DNA of 50,477 nucleotides from assembly GCA_021201295.1 (NCBI GenBank), contig JAJQFE010000040.1, forward strand, positions 1 to 50,477, in the 5' to 3' direction. The notes beneath the pieces were generated by a model. It was given only the letters and a program-made list of their open reading frames with translations, was not told the DNA's origin and made no database searches. The translations under genes were made by a program, and so were the position numbers. This document shows, piece by piece, positions 1-8,080 of the stretch. Source of the stretch: Tannerellaceae bacterium. GTDB lineage: Bacteria > Bacteroidota > Bacteroidia > Bacteroidales > Tannerellaceae. Position 1 is the stretch's first letter; the number at the start of each line of letters is the position of its first letter.

Positions 1-72
1 CTTCCTCTTGGACTTGAACCAAGGACCCTCTGATTAACAGTCAGATGCTCTAACCAACTGAGCTAAGGAAGA
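1..72 (-). tRNA. tRNA-Asn (GTT), cut at the window edge
   Basis: The reverse strand folds as a cloverleaf: 7-bp acceptor stem, D arm GCTC/GAGC, anticodon stem TCTGA/TCAGA with loop CTGTTAA (anticodon GTT), and T arm CTTGG/CCAAG. The discriminator base and the last acceptor base lie just outside position 1, so only the 3' end is missing. It is the downstream member of a tandem pair with the copy at 104-177. Confidence 0.95.
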
Positions 73-103
73 ATGTTCTGTTTAGTCTTTCCCAATGTCT
101 ATG

Positions 104-177
104 CTCTTCCTCTTGGACTTGAACCAAGGACCCTCTGATTAACAGTCAGATGCTCTAACCAACTGAGCTAAGAAAGA
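104..177 (-). tRNA. tRNA-Asn (GTT), second tandem copy
   Basis: This is a complete cloverleaf on the minus strand, 74 nt, anticodon GTT, discriminator G, with no encoded CCA. It matches the first copy except for one acceptor base: the 5' strand reads TCTTTCT where the other copy reads TCTTCCT, which turns one C-G pair into a U-G wobble. The 31-bp spacer suggests both copies are cut from one transcript. Confidence 0.96.
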
Positions 178-463
178 ATGTTTTCTATTTCAGGCCTATC
201 AGAACGCTTTTCTGAAAATGCTTTGCAAAAGTACAGGATGTTTTCCAAATATGCAATATATTTGAGTAAAAAAGTTTAAAAGATCACCTTGAGCAAACAG
301 AAAAACAGAGGGGTGAGGATGCTGTTAAATATCCCTTCTGATCAGTGTTTGAGAGAATCCGGGTTTCCCAAATGGGATCAAATAAAGTTAAAAGTAGAAA
401 ACAGATGATAGGAAGAGATATATTATTGTATACATTTACATCTTAAATTAACATACTGAATAT

Positions 464-2242
464 ATGTATAGACTAAGTAATACTAAAAATATAATAGGTT
501 TATTTTTCTTTATTTTTCTTTTAGGGGCTTTTTCCGGTAAAGCACAACAGGATAACCGCTTTGAGGTAAGTAAGAATTTAGAGATCTTCAATGCTTTAGT
601 CAAAGAACTGGAATTGTTTTATGTAGATACTATCGATGTGGAAACTACCATACGTCGTGGGATGGATGCCATGCTCAGTGGGATGGACCCTTACACGGAA
701 TATATTCCGGAGCAGAGCATCGATAAATTAAAGATGATGACTACAGGAGAATATGGTGGGATAGGTTCCTATATTCGCCAGAGAGGAGATGGAGTGATGA
801 TCGTAGAGCCTTTTGAAGGATCTCCTGTGGCAGAAGCCGGATTGAAGGCGGGCGATGTGATCCTTGCTATTGACACTGTGAATGTTGAAAATGCCAGTAC
901 GGAACGTGTCAGTGAACTGTTAAAAGGAGTGCCTAATACGAAAATAGTGCTGAAGATTCAGCGGCCGGGAGAGAAGAAACCTATCCAGGTGGAAGTGACC
1001 CGGAAGTTAGTGGTCGTAGATCAGGTTACTTATTATGGAGTAAAAGATGGGGATGTAGGCTATATTTATTTAAGGGGTTTTACAGATAAGAGTGCTTCCG
1101 AGGTAAAAAGTGCTTTTGAGGACCTGAAAAATAATCATCAGATCACTTCCTTAATCCTTGATCTTCGCAATAATGGAGGTGGCTTGTTGGAAAGTGCTGT
1201 CCAGATTGTGAATATGTTTGTACCGAAAGGAAAAGAGGTGGTGACCACCCGGGGCAAATTAAGCCAGTGGGACAGAACTTATCGTACTTCTATTGAGCCG
1301 TTGGATACGGTGATGCCGTTGGCCGTACTGATCAATGGTTCCTCTGCTTCTGCTGCGGAAATTGTTTCCGGTGCTTTGCAGGATATGGATCGTGCCGTAT
1401 TAGTGGGACAGCGTTCTTTTGGGAAAGGATTGGCACAAAGTACCAGAGAATTGCCTTATAATGGCAATATTAAACTGACTGTCAGTAAATATTATATCCC
1501 CAGTGGACGCTGTATCCAGAAAATAGATTATTCCCACCGCCAGGCAGACGAAAGTGCTGCGGCTATTCCGGATAGTTTAACCACTGTTTTTTATACAGCT
1601 AATGGTCGTCCGGTGCGTGATGGAGGTGGTGTCCGTCCTGAATTTGAGGTAGAAGAACCTAAGATGCCCACGATTATGTATTATTTACTAACGGATAATG
1701 TGCTCTTTGATTTTATTACGGACTGGGTCCAGAGCCATCCGGTTATTCCTCCGGTGGAAGAGTTTGTGGTAACAGACCAGGATTTCGAAGCATTTAAGGC
1801 GTATGCTAAAGAAAAGGAATTTAGCTATGATCGTCAAAGTGAAAAGATGCTGAAAAACCTGATGGAAGTAGCGGAGTTTGAAGGATATCTGGACAGTGAT
1901 TCCACTTTGTTCAAAGAATTGGAATCCAAATTAACCCCGGATCTGGATCGTGATTTTGACCGTTTTAAAGACGATATAAAAAAGGTGATGGCTTCTGAAA
2001 TCGTTAAGCGGTATTATTATCAGAAAGGTGAACTTCAGGAAAACCTGAAAGAGGATGCCGTATTACAGAAAGCACTGGAAGTTTTAAAAGATCCGGTATT
2101 AATCCGGGAAACATTAAGTCCTCCTGCTATGGATGGAGAAACTCTTTCCGGCGAGAATCTTCCTCACCGGCATAAGATTAAAAAAGGATTGGCCTGGCAG
2201 GACGGAATATCTTCCGGGACACTGTCTCCGGATCTTGTCTGA
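464..2242 (+). CDS. S41 family C-terminal processing peptidase with PDZ domain
   Basis: This is a periplasmic serine protease of the Ctp/Prc family, which trims or degrades envelope proteins from their C-termini. An N-terminal signal segment covers about residues 1-27, ending near SGKAQ. A PDZ domain spans roughly 85-170 (EYGGIGSYI through the GLKAGDVI motif). The S41 core carries the expected catalytic residues: Ser296 in NGSSASAAE, Lys321 in SFGKG and Gln325, with the Ser-Lys spacing of 25 known from CtpA/CtpB. About 45 residues follow the point (VLKDP) where I would expect such a protein to end. That tail is encoded in the 129 bp shared antisense with the neighbouring phosphoesterase gene, so the natural stop may have been lost. 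The start at 464 puts the hydrophobic signal directly at the N-terminus. Family assignment is secure; the substrate is unknown. Confidence 0.93.
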   Translation: MYRLSNTKNIIGLFFFIFLLGAFSGKAQQDNRFEVSKNLEIFNALVKELELFYVDTIDVETTIRRGMDAMLSGMDPYTEYIPEQSIDKLKMMTTGEYGGIGSYIRQRGDGVMIVEPFEGSPVAEAGLKAGDVILAIDTVNVENASTERVSELLKGVPNTKIVLKIQRPGEKKPIQVEVTRKLVVVDQVTYYGVKDGDVGYIYLRGFTDKSASEVKSAFEDLKNNHQITSLILDLRNNGGGLLESAVQIVNMFVPKGKEVVTTRGKLSQWDRTYRTSIEPLDTVMPLAVLINGSSASAAEIVSGALQDMDRAVLVGQRSFGKGLAQSTRELPYNGNIKLTVSKYYIPSGRCIQKIDYSHRQADESAAAIPDSLTTVFYTANGRPVRDGGGVRPEFEVEEPKMPTIMYYLLTDNVLFDFITDWVQSHPVIPPVEEFVVTDQDFEAFKAYAKEKEFSYDRQSEKMLKNLMEVAEFEGYLDSDSTLFKELESKLTPDLDRDFDRFKDDIKKVMASEIVKRYYYQKGELQENLKEDAVLQKALEVLKDPVLIRETLSPPAMDGETLSGENLPHRHKIKKGLAWQDGISSGTLSPDLV

Positions 2243-3376
2243 TCCCTCTATATCTTCAAATCTGATATGTAGTACTACTAACTCAGAGGAGGTACCCACC
2301 TGGTAGGGTGGTCCTGCTACCCCGATGCCGGAGGAGACATAAAACTGGGTAGGTCCTTTTTGATAGTAACCATACGGGCATTCGTATATGAATTTCATTA
2401 ACAAAGGATAGGGCCATAATTGTCCGTTATGGGTATGCCCGTGCAATCCGAGATCCACTTTATTCATCACCATTTCCGCAAAAGACCAGGGTTGGTGATC
2501 CAGCACAATGACAGGTTTATCTTCATGGACGGATTGCATCAGTGTCTGTAAGGATTTTCTCTTTTTATTGACCAGGTCATCTCTTCCGATCAGGTAGAAG
2601 GTGGAATCAGGCATGACGACCGAATCTACTAGTAGTATGGCTCCTGTTTTCTGGAACCAACGGAACTTAGCATAGCGATTCGCACGGTATTCATGATTTC
2701 CGTTTACTATATAAGTACCTAAAGGAGCCTGGAGTTGTTGTAAATCCTCTTCAATATGTGCTTTTTCTGCATACCGGGATTCATAATCTATAATGTCACC
2801 GACCATAACTACCAGATCCGGATGTTGGGCATTGCTGAGTGCTACGTAGCGTTTTACCCATTTTTTTCCGACAACTTCTCCTATATGCAGGTCACTCATC
2901 ATGGAAATGGTAAGACTATCTCTTTCCGAATTCCCTTTGGGTAAAGTAATATATACATGTTTAACGGTCGGATAAGCGACCATATGATATGCATGGATCA
3001 TGAGTAGGGTAATGCCTGCTATAATACCAAAAAATAACAGGAGTTTGATTTTATTCCAGTGGATACGGATATAAGCAGGATACCAGGGGTATAACCGGTT
3101 GGAAAAACGGACTACTTCCAACACCAGCAATGCCATCGTAATATATAGGGAGGCAATATACCAGGTGTTACAGATATACATAATAGGGATCATCCAGTTA
3201 TCCGGTAATTCTTTCCGGAAAAGGAAACCGGTAAAGAACAGGAGCAGTTCCAGAATAAAGAAGGTGATGTAAGGAATTCTCCAGCCTTTTTTAGGAGGAA
3301 TAGCCTGGTATCCCCTCCGGAAAATATAGGGAGTCAGTATTAATTGTCCGATTATGGATTGAATAAATACTTTCAT
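2114..3376 (-). CDS. Membrane-anchored metallophosphoesterase (YkuE/YaeI-like)
   Basis: This is a calcineurin-like phosphoesterase with an N-terminal membrane part. About four hydrophobic segments occupy residues 1-130. The metal-binding motifs follow in order: SDLH (D162, H164), GD (D194), GNHE (N227, H228), the H of LDHQPW (H294), and GHTHNGQ (H314, H316). Relatives include enzymes acting on UDP-sugar lipids or phosphodiesters, but nothing here fixes the substrate. It is the downstream gene of a tandem pair with the paralogue at 3388-4476, 11 bp away, so both are probably cotranscribed. The paralogue stops right after the core (VVFNITFE), whereas this protein continues about 47 residues past the matching point. 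The extension lies antisense within the end of the S41 protease gene and is probably read-through rather than a domain. Confidence 0.9.
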   Translation of the reverse strand: MKVFIQSIIGQLILTPYIFRRGYQAIPPKKGWRIPYITFFILELLLFFTGFLFRKELPDNWMIPIMYICNTWYIASLYITMALLVLEVVRFSNRLYPWYPAYIRIHWNKIKLLLFFGIIAGITLLMIHAYHMVAYPTVKHVYITLPKGNSERDSLTISMMSDLHIGEVVGKKWVKRYVALSNAQHPDLVVMVGDIIDYESRYAEKAHIEEDLQQLQAPLGTYIVNGNHEYRANRYAKFRWFQKTGAILLVDSVVMPDSTFYLIGRDDLVNKKRKSLQTLMQSVHEDKPVIVLDHQPWSFAEMVMNKVDLGLHGHTHNGQLWPYPLLMKFIYECPYGYYQKGPTQFYVSSGIGVAGPPYQVGTSSELVVLHIRFEDIEGSDKIRRQCPGRYSVLPGQSFFNLMPVRKILAGKSFSIHSRRT

Positions 3377-3387
3377 AGACGGTACAC

Positions 3388-4476
3388 TTACTCAAAAGTG
3401 ATGTTGAATACCACTAATTCACTTTGTGTGCCTATCCGGAAAGGCGGTCCCCAGAGAGATAAACCGGAAGAAACATAGAAATGTGTATTCTTTTTTTGTA
3501 AATAACCGTAACTTAATTCAAATAGTTGATCCGTCACTAAGCTAATAGGCCAGACCTGCCCCCGATGTGTATGCCCGCTGAATTGTAAATCAATTCCGGC
3601 ATCTACACTTTCCTGCAAATCATACGGCTGGTGGTCCAGTAAAAAGACAGGCAGATCCGGATTGACCTTTTCCATAAGAGTATTCAGGGAAGCCCTGGAA
3701 GGATTAGTCCGGCCATCCCGTCCGATGATCTGGATCTGATTCGGTAAGGTGATGACCGAGTCTATCAGAAGCCGGATAGGTGTCTGGGCTATAAAATCTA
3801 TACTGGGTTCTACCCCACTGATATATTCATGATTTCCTAAGACCATATAAATGCCTAAGGGGGCTTTCAACTGAGCTAATTCTTCTTCCATGTGTGCTTT
3901 CCGGACAGAAAGCACGCTATTATCAATTAAATCTCCTGCAATCAGGATCAGGTCAGCTTGTTGTGCATTGATCTTTTCAACATACTGGGCCAATCTTTTT
4001 TTAGTAGTGCCATCTCCTAAGTGTATATCGCTGATTCCTACTACTTTTAGATCTTTTACCTGTGCGCTGGGTTTGTTTATAACTATGTTGATAACTTCGG
4101 TTTTAGGATGGTTATAATGAATATATCCATACAATAAAACACAGCAAACAATCCCTAATACTATAGGCAAACTATAGGCAAACTGAATATGAAATAATTT
4201 TAAAATATCCACAGCTGCTAACAGCAGTACCATATAAAGTGTAAATACTAACCATCCGGTCCCTATTTCATAGAGAATATGGGAAATAGAATCAAGAAGT
4301 TGTGCATCCCGTAGTTTGAGCAGGGAGAGAAAAGAGATGGCACAGAGCCAGAACAGGACACTCAGAAAAACTTTCAGGTTTACAGGCAAACCGGACATAC
4401 TATGCCAGACTTTTAAAAAAACGTACAGGTTTTCACCTAAATAAACGGAGAAGATCAGAAGAAAAAATATCAGCAT
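3388..4476 (-). CDS. Membrane-anchored metallophosphoesterase, paralogue
   Basis: This 362-residue protein has the same architecture as its downstream neighbour: about four hydrophobic segments in the first 120 residues, then a calcineurin-like domain. Motifs seen in order are SDIHLG, AGDLID, GNHEY, LDHQPY and GHTHRGQ, so the dinuclear metal site looks complete. The protein ends cleanly at VVFNITFE, which defines the expected C-terminus for the pair. The two genes presumably arose by tandem duplication and have since diverged widely, especially in the membrane part. A strong hairpin at 4557-4597 separates this gene from the nitroreductase upstream, so the pair should have its own promoter. 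Substrate unknown. Confidence 0.9.
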   Translation of the reverse strand: MLIFFLLIFSVYLGENLYVFLKVWHSMSGLPVNLKVFLSVLFWLCAISFLSLLKLRDAQLLDSISHILYEIGTGWLVFTLYMVLLLAAVDILKLFHIQFAYSLPIVLGIVCCVLLYGYIHYNHPKTEVINIVINKPSAQVKDLKVVGISDIHLGDGTTKKRLAQYVEKINAQQADLILIAGDLIDNSVLSVRKAHMEEELAQLKAPLGIYMVLGNHEYISGVEPSIDFIAQTPIRLLIDSVITLPNQIQIIGRDGRTNPSRASLNTLMEKVNPDLPVFLLDHQPYDLQESVDAGIDLQFSGHTHRGQVWPISLVTDQLFELSYGYLQKKNTHFYVSSGLSLWGPPFRIGTQSELVVFNITFE

Positions 4477-4556
4477 ATAAACATGTTTTGGGACAAAGAT
4501 AATAAAGATACTAATTATCTGTTTCCTTCCGGAATGGATGAAATGGAAAAATAAAA

Positions 4557-4597
4557 TAAACCACAGATAAAAAACAGTTTCTTTTTACTGTGGTTTA
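4557..4597 (-). terminator. Intrinsic terminator of the nitroreductase gene
   Basis: Ten-base perfect arms (TAAACCACAG at 4557-4566 and its complement at 4588-4597) enclose an A/T-rich loop. Read on the minus strand, the hairpin is followed by a T-rich stretch (TTTTATTTT). It lies 22 bp past the nitroreductase stop. Confidence 0.8.
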
Positions 4598-4618
4598 TGT
4601 ATGTCTATGGTTATTGTC

Positions 4619-5254
4619 TTATTTAGAATATCCTACCGGATTATTCATGAGTAAAAGCTGGTTTTCATTTAGTTTCAAAAGAGGTCTCAGGATCGCCTGA
4701 TCCATGGTTGCTCTTGGGACAGTTACCAATCCTAACGCTACACAGGCTAAGTTAATGTTTTGATTCACTATGCCCACATCTACGGCTCCCATCAGTTTAG
4801 TATGTTCTGTAATGTCAGATCCGAAACGGGATAAGTCAGTTATCAGGACCAGACTGACGGGAGCTTCTTTTGCGAAATCCTGTCCGGCGGCTACGGCTGC
4901 CCGGTAATCTCCTGTAGCTACAGGTTTCAGTGCATGTTCTGTATGCGCATATAGATATACTCCTTCTTTAAGGAACACATATATATCTACATCCTGCCTG
5001 TTCATAGCTGATGGAGCCGTACGTTTTCCATCCGGCCGGTTTATCCCGTTAGCAGCCCATAATAAATCCGAAAGATCCTGGTCACTCAGCATCTTATCAC
5101 TATATTCCCGCACAGACTGACGGTCGTTGAGTGCTTTCATTACACCTGTTCCCCGAGTAATGTCCGGAGATTTAAGTTGGATAGTGGTTAGTTCCTGTCC
5201 GTGCATACTAAATGCTACTCCTAAAATAAAAAGAAGAAAGGATACTTTTCTCAT
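4619..5254 (-). CDS. Exported SagB/ThcOx-type nitroreductase family protein
   Basis: This 211-residue protein of the FMN-dependent nitroreductase fold begins with a signal peptide (residues 1-19, ending SMHGQ). The family's N-terminal FMN-phosphate motif is recognisable in NDRQSVREYSDKML. It is followed by LSDLLWAANGINRPDGKRTAPSA, which is typical of the SagB-like nitroreductases common in Bacteroidales (quoted here only as a pattern of L-W-A-A-N-G-I-N-R-P then R-T-A-P-S-A). The export signal is notable because most nitroreductases are cytoplasmic; secreted or lipoprotein forms do occur in this phylum. The reaction is probably flavin-dependent oxidation or reduction of an unknown substrate. 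The gene is monocistronic, with a clear promoter at 5284-5314 and a terminator at 4557-4597. Confidence 0.85.
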   Translation of the reverse strand: MRKVSFLLFILGVAFSMHGQELTTIQLKSPDITRGTGVMKALNDRQSVREYSDKMLSDQDLSDLLWAANGINRPDGKRTAPSAMNRQDVDIYVFLKEGVYLYAHTEHALKPVATGDYRAAVAAGQDFAKEAPVSLVLITDLSRFGSDITEHTKLMGAVDVGIVNQNINLACVALGLVTVPRATMDQAILRPLLKLNENQLLLMNNPVGYSK

Positions 5255-5283
5255 GTTTTTATATTATTAATGGTTTCTATTTA

Positions 5284-5314
5284 CAAAAATAGGTCAACCA
5301 TGGATTTATCCAAA
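5284..5314 (-). promoter_or_regulatory. Bacteroidota-type promoter of the nitroreductase gene
   Basis: On the minus strand, TTTG (5311-5314) and TATTTTTG (5284-5291) are 19 bases apart, a full match to the Bacteroidota housekeeping promoter. Transcription would start about 25 bases before the ATG at 5254. Confidence 0.72.
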
Positions 5315-5377
5315 CATCAAAATACAAAATTTATATATTTTTAAAGAACCAGATCATCTATGAGGTATTTATTCCTT

Positions 5378-5385
5378 TACTTTTG
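5378..5385 (+). promoter_or_regulatory. Candidate -7 element of the receptor gene
   Basis: TACTTTTG fits the TAnnTTTG consensus and lies about 50 bases before the receptor start. I see no good TTTG at the expected upstream distance. Confidence 0.4.
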
Positions 5386-5432
5386 TGCTCTTTACTAAAA
5401 TGTCGTAAGTCTATTATTATCCTTTTTAATGA

Positions 5433-7919
5433 ATGAGATCCATGAGAAAAAAACTTTGTATCCTGTATTGGTTTGTGTGTTGTATATGTTCCCTGTATGC
5501 CCAGAATGAAAAAAACGGTTTATATTCCATTAAAGGACAGGTCATAGATTCGTTAACCAATGAAACTGTTCCGTATGCCACCCTGAGTATTGCCTTTGAA
5601 AATAGCCCGCAGGAATCCGTTAAATTGTTAGCCTGTGACATAGACGGGAAATTTGAGACTTCGCTGAATAGTCCCGGAAAATATATTATTTCCTGCAATC
5701 CGTTGGAAAGAACCCTGCTCAAAAAACGTTTTCAATTACAGACGATAGAAAACAGATCAATCTGGGAACCGTATATATGACGGAAGACCAGCAACGGCTG
5801 GCAGAGGTGACAGTAACCGCCCAGAAACCATTAGTAAAAGTAGAAATTGATAAGCTTACTTACAGTATGGAAGATGATCCCGAGGCACAAACAAACAGTA
5901 CGCTGGATATGCTTCGGAAGGTTCCTATGGTAACGGTCAACGGGGATGATGAAATTCAGTTGAAAGGTTCCGGTAACTATAAAATCTATCTGAATGGTAA
6001 GCCCTCTAATATGCTTTCCAGTAATAATGCTTCGGATGTCCTGAAGAGTATGCCGGCCAGTTCGGTAAAACATATAGAAGTAATCACAGATCCCGGAGCG
6101 AAATATGATGCTGAAGGAGTAGGGGGAATTATTAATATTATTACTACCAAAAATGCGTTACAGGGATATACCGGAAATGTACGAGCCGGAGCCAGTGCTT
6201 TGGGGCGGTATTATGGGGGAGCCTATTTGTCCACTAAAGTGGGAAACCTGGGAGTGACCGGGAATTACAATTACCACTACCAGAATATGCCCTGGAATGA
6301 TCTGGAATCATTCCGGGAAAGTTATGAGACAGATGGAAATCCACGTAGTGTATTGTCTCAGAATGGCCGGAACAGATATCGCGGGCCTTTCCAGTATGGC
6401 TCCTTGGAGGCTACCTATGAGATAGATTTCCTGAATCTGCTTAGCCTGGGGGCTAATATTCACCGGGGAAATTCCAAACAACGTTCAGAGGTAGGAGTTT
6501 CCGGGATAGATCTGATGGAAGAGTATAGGTATAGATATGATCTGAATACGGATTCCCGTTATACGTATGGTGCTATGGATATGAATCTGGATTATCAGCA
6601 TTCCACCAGTAAGCCGGATGAGTTATTAACGGTCTCGTATCGCTTTAGCCATTCTCCGAGTGATAATGATAGTTATATTCGGGTGGATAATGTGGAAAAC
6701 TATGAAGGCTATATACAAAAAAATATCAATGATGCCTCCACGAATGAGCATACGGCACAGATTGACTATACAACTTCTTTCATAGAAAATCATACGGTAG
6801 AGGTAGGTGCAAAGTATATTATGAGACAAAGTAAAAGCCATACGGATCGCTTCTATTTAGATGGATATGTGCCTGATGAGGTGGATTTCCGGGATGCGAA
6901 TAGTGATTTCCGGCATACGCAACATATCTATTCAGCCTATTTGGGATATGCGATCAAATACAAAAGTTTTGGTTTCAAGACAGGAGTCCGGGCAGAAGGA
7001 ACAGCGCTGAATGTCAGGTTTGCCTATGCACCGGAAACGAATTTTGATAAGAATTACTACGACGTAGTTCCCAATGGGACTGTCTCCTATCAGATCAATA
7101 TGGCTCAACAAATCCGTTTGGGATATAATATGCGGATTTACCGTCCGGGTATCTGGCATTTAAATTCCTATATTGACCAGACCAATCCGGACAGGGTCTC
7201 CTACGGTAATCCTTTGTTGAATTTGGAAAAGAGTCATGGGATCAATTTGAATTATAGTATGTTCACCCAGAAATTTAACCTGAATGCGAGTGCCAGTTAC
7301 CGTTTTGTAAATAATGCGATTGTCAGTTATACGTTTATCAATACAGATCAGAATGGTAGGACAGAAACTACATTTGATAATATGGGTAAAAATAATAATG
7401 TAGGAATGTTTTTATATGCCCGCTGGAATCCTATTCCTCTGTTTAATATTTATATGAATGGGGGAATAGATTATACGGATATAGATGCCCGGGCAAATAA
7501 TATGTCCAATAGTGGCTTTAGTGGCCGGTTATTTGCCGGAAGCCAGATTTATCTGCCTAAAGACTTCCGGGTGGATCTGAATGGCGGATTTTTTACTCCC
7601 TGGATTGAATTACAAACCAAACGTTCCACACATTACTTTACCTCCTTTACATTGAACAAAGAGTTCCTGGATAAAAAAACTAACGGTTTCGCTGGCTGCA
7701 CAAAGTTCATTCTGGAAAACATTTGATATGATCACTACGACGAAGGACGAGACCTTTTTTAGTGAATATGTGACACGGTTACGTATGCGGGATTTCCGGA
7801 TTACAGTGACCTACCGGTTTGGTACGTTGAAAGATTCGATCAAAAAAGTCAGAAGAGGCATCTCCAATGATGATATGAAAGGAAACGATGACGGAAATAT
7901 GGGAGGAGGACCTTCCTGA
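5433..7919 (+). pseudogene. TonB-dependent outer-membrane receptor, two frameshifts
   Basis: This is an outer-membrane beta-barrel receptor of the type with an N-terminal carboxypeptidase-regulatory-like domain (ASISKGQV-style region at 5520-5700), a plug domain (EVTVTAQKP through GVGGIINIITTKN) and a large barrel ending in ITVTYRFG. A signal peptide starts the protein; the ATG at 5442 is an alternative to 5433. Three consecutive frames are needed to read it. The first break lies in the A6 run at 5721-5726: one extra A would give TLLKKTFSITDDRKQINLG and rejoin the plug frame upstream of 5777. The second lies in the A7 run at 7673-7679: one A fewer gives DKKLTVSLAAQSSFWKTF and joins the final 65 residues. 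Apart from these two positions the whole protein is well preserved, so the breaks are recent, reversible, or sequencing errors. Ligand unknown. Confidence 0.85.
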
Positions 7920-7940
7920 TCCTCTCCGGATAAAAATAAA

Positions 7941-7974
7941 AAAAGCAGCTGGATAAAAGCCGGCTGCTTTTTTT
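7941..7974 (+). terminator. Intrinsic terminator after the receptor gene
   Basis: Arms AGCAGCTGG and CCGGCTGCT pair with one U-G, extended by A-run/T-run flanks, and are followed by TTTTTTTG. It starts 22 bp past the receptor stop. Confidence 0.8.
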
Positions 7975-8021
7975 GTTTTTATCCGTTCGGCCTCGTGGGA
8001 AAAACTAATATAAAATGTATC

Positions 8022-8046
8022 TTTACAAACAAATTCGATTTGTAAA
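8022..8046. promoter_or_regulatory. Inverted repeat upstream of the DUF6057-like gene
   Basis: TTTACAAA (8022-8029) and TTTGTAAA (8039-8046) are perfect complements, with a second nested pair CAAAT/ATTTG around the centre TCG. It lies about 35 bp before the preferred start at 8081 and could be an operator or a leader hairpin. The function is inferred only from position and symmetry. Confidence 0.35.
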
Positions 8047-8080
8047 ACTTTACTTCTATGCCGGAGGCTTTCCACCCTTT

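Noticed and set aside
2756-2944. Small open frame on the strand opposite the phosphoesterase gene
   Set aside because: It lies wholly inside a well-supported gene, has no similarity of its own and no promoter. The same holds for the many antisense frames over alaS, rel and susC.
5721-5726. Programmed -1 ribosomal frameshift on the A-run of the receptor gene
   Set aside because: A slip here would restore the frame, and the sequence A-AAA-AAC is slippery, so it cannot be excluded for this site. But the second break in the same gene needs the opposite shift, and runs of four or five A elsewhere are too short, so it does not work as a general explanation.
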